Positions 63,689 to 64,000 of a stretch of DNA of 64,000 bases are shown piece by piece; position 1 is the stretch's first letter, and every line of letters starts with the position of its first letter. Both the position numbers and the translations under genes were made by a program. Source of the DNA: an uncultured Gammaproteobacteria bacterium (GTDB taxonomy: Bacteria; Pseudomonadota; Gammaproteobacteria; Arenicellales; JAANXG01); assembly GCA_947259395.1 (NCBI GenBank), contig CAMYMN010000012.1:1-64000 (forward strand), in the 5' to 3' direction. Under the pieces are notes generated by a model. That model ran no database searches and was not told the DNA's origin. It saw only the letters and a program-made list of their open reading frames with translations.

Positions 63689-64000
63689 ATGCCAAAGGTG
63701 TTGACTGAATTTCGGGACGCGATTGGTGTTATCACACTCAATCATCCGCAAAAACACAACGCACTCAGTGCCGCGCTCATCGACGATCTCGCAGATGCCC
63801 TGGCGGACCTCAAGAGGCAGCAGGCGCGGGCCGCGATCCTGCGCGCACCACCGGGCGCGAAGGTGTGGTCTGCCGGTCACGACGTTCGTGAGCTGCCTCG
63901 CACGAGGCGCGATCCGCTTGCTTACAGCGATCCATTGCGCAGGGCGGTGCGCGAGGTGGAGAGTTTCCCGGCACCGATTATCGCCATGATCGAGGGTGGA
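63689..64000 (+). CDS. Methylmalonyl-CoA decarboxylase-like crotonase (ScpB type), cut by window edge
   Basis: ATG at 63689, 8 nt after a GGAGG ribosome site; an ATG at 63683 is too close to it. 104 codons to the window edge. It is crotonase-like with TEFRDAIGVITLNHPQKHNALS, WSAGHDVRELP and FPAPIIAMIEGG, closest in my recall to ScpB-type methylmalonyl-CoA decarboxylase, which makes propionyl-CoA from methylmalonyl-CoA. It is next to the mutase gene, as in the E. coli sbm (scpA)/ygfG (scpB) cluster. The C-terminal part is not visible. Confidence 0.8.
   Translation, partial: MPKVLTEFRDAIGVITLNHPQKHNALSAALIDDLADALADLKRQQARAAILRAPPGAKVWSAGHDVRELPRTRRDPLAYSDPLRRAVREVESFPAPIIAMIEGG

Overview
The window looks like a mid-GC chromosomal segment of a gammaproteobacterium. 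This is inferred from protein families that are common there: DUF1820, DUF1992, DUF2784, DUF1499, an LplT/PlsC-type fusion, a very large NAD-dependent glutamate dehydrogenase, a Do protease next to an OmpR-type two-component system, and a phasin. I cannot place it below class. Gene density is high. Both edges cut a gene: an FG-GAP/TPR lipoprotein at the left and a methylmalonyl-CoA decarboxylase-like crotonase at the right.

Layout. 1-4.6 kb: FG-GAP/TPR lipoprotein, DUF1499 protein, MFS-acyltransferase fusion. 4.6-8.3 kb (minus): envelope-stress block with a Do protease, a response regulator and a histidine kinase. 8.6-10.7 kb: alpha/beta hydrolase and two unrecognised proteins. 11.3-17.7 kb: NAD-glutamate dehydrogenase followed with no gap by a protein-kinase-like gene and a PP2C phosphatase. 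17.8-26.5 kb: unknown protein, hotdog thioesterase, M48 lipoprotein protease, DUF2784, a PilZ-like c-di-GMP candidate, a DUF6394/K+ channel pair and a phasin with a clear promoter and terminator. 26.9-31.6 kb: SDR, YciA-like thioesterase and a 1160-residue multidomain flavoprotein. 32.4-36.1 kb: a degenerate HD-GYP / transmembrane / coiled-coil / FGE-sulfatase chimera and a small STAS-like protein. 36.1-43.4 kb: MCE-like lipoprotein, tartronate semialdehyde reductase and glycerate kinase (divergent), SPOR-beta-barrel protein, LolA-like protein, TetR regulator, endonuclease I. 43.6-45.3 kb: small conserved proteins. 45.3-48 kb: a small accessory patch with an AT-rich methyltransferase gene and an IS110 element whose upstream non-coding end may encode a bridge RNA. 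48-50.1 kb: PflX-type radical SAM protein, DUF99, YbhB. 50.4-64 kb: malonate/propionate block with a TRAP transporter plus malonyl-CoA decarboxylase (like matPQMA, but with a broken large permease), an acyltransferase, and the complete propionyl-CoA to succinyl-CoA route (carboxylase alpha and beta subunits, epimerase, mutase, MeaB).

Functional picture. The cell probably oxidises amino acids (glutamate) and short-chain or C3 acyl-CoA units, may store polyhydroxyalkanoate, and has envelope-stress and c-di-GMP-like sensing. The most unusual items are the glutamate dehydrogenase-kinase-phosphatase cluster, the HD-GYP-FGE chimera with internal minisatellites, the IS110 end with three hairpins, the disrupted malonate-type TRAP operon, and a short dispersed repeat seen four times in intergenic DNA.
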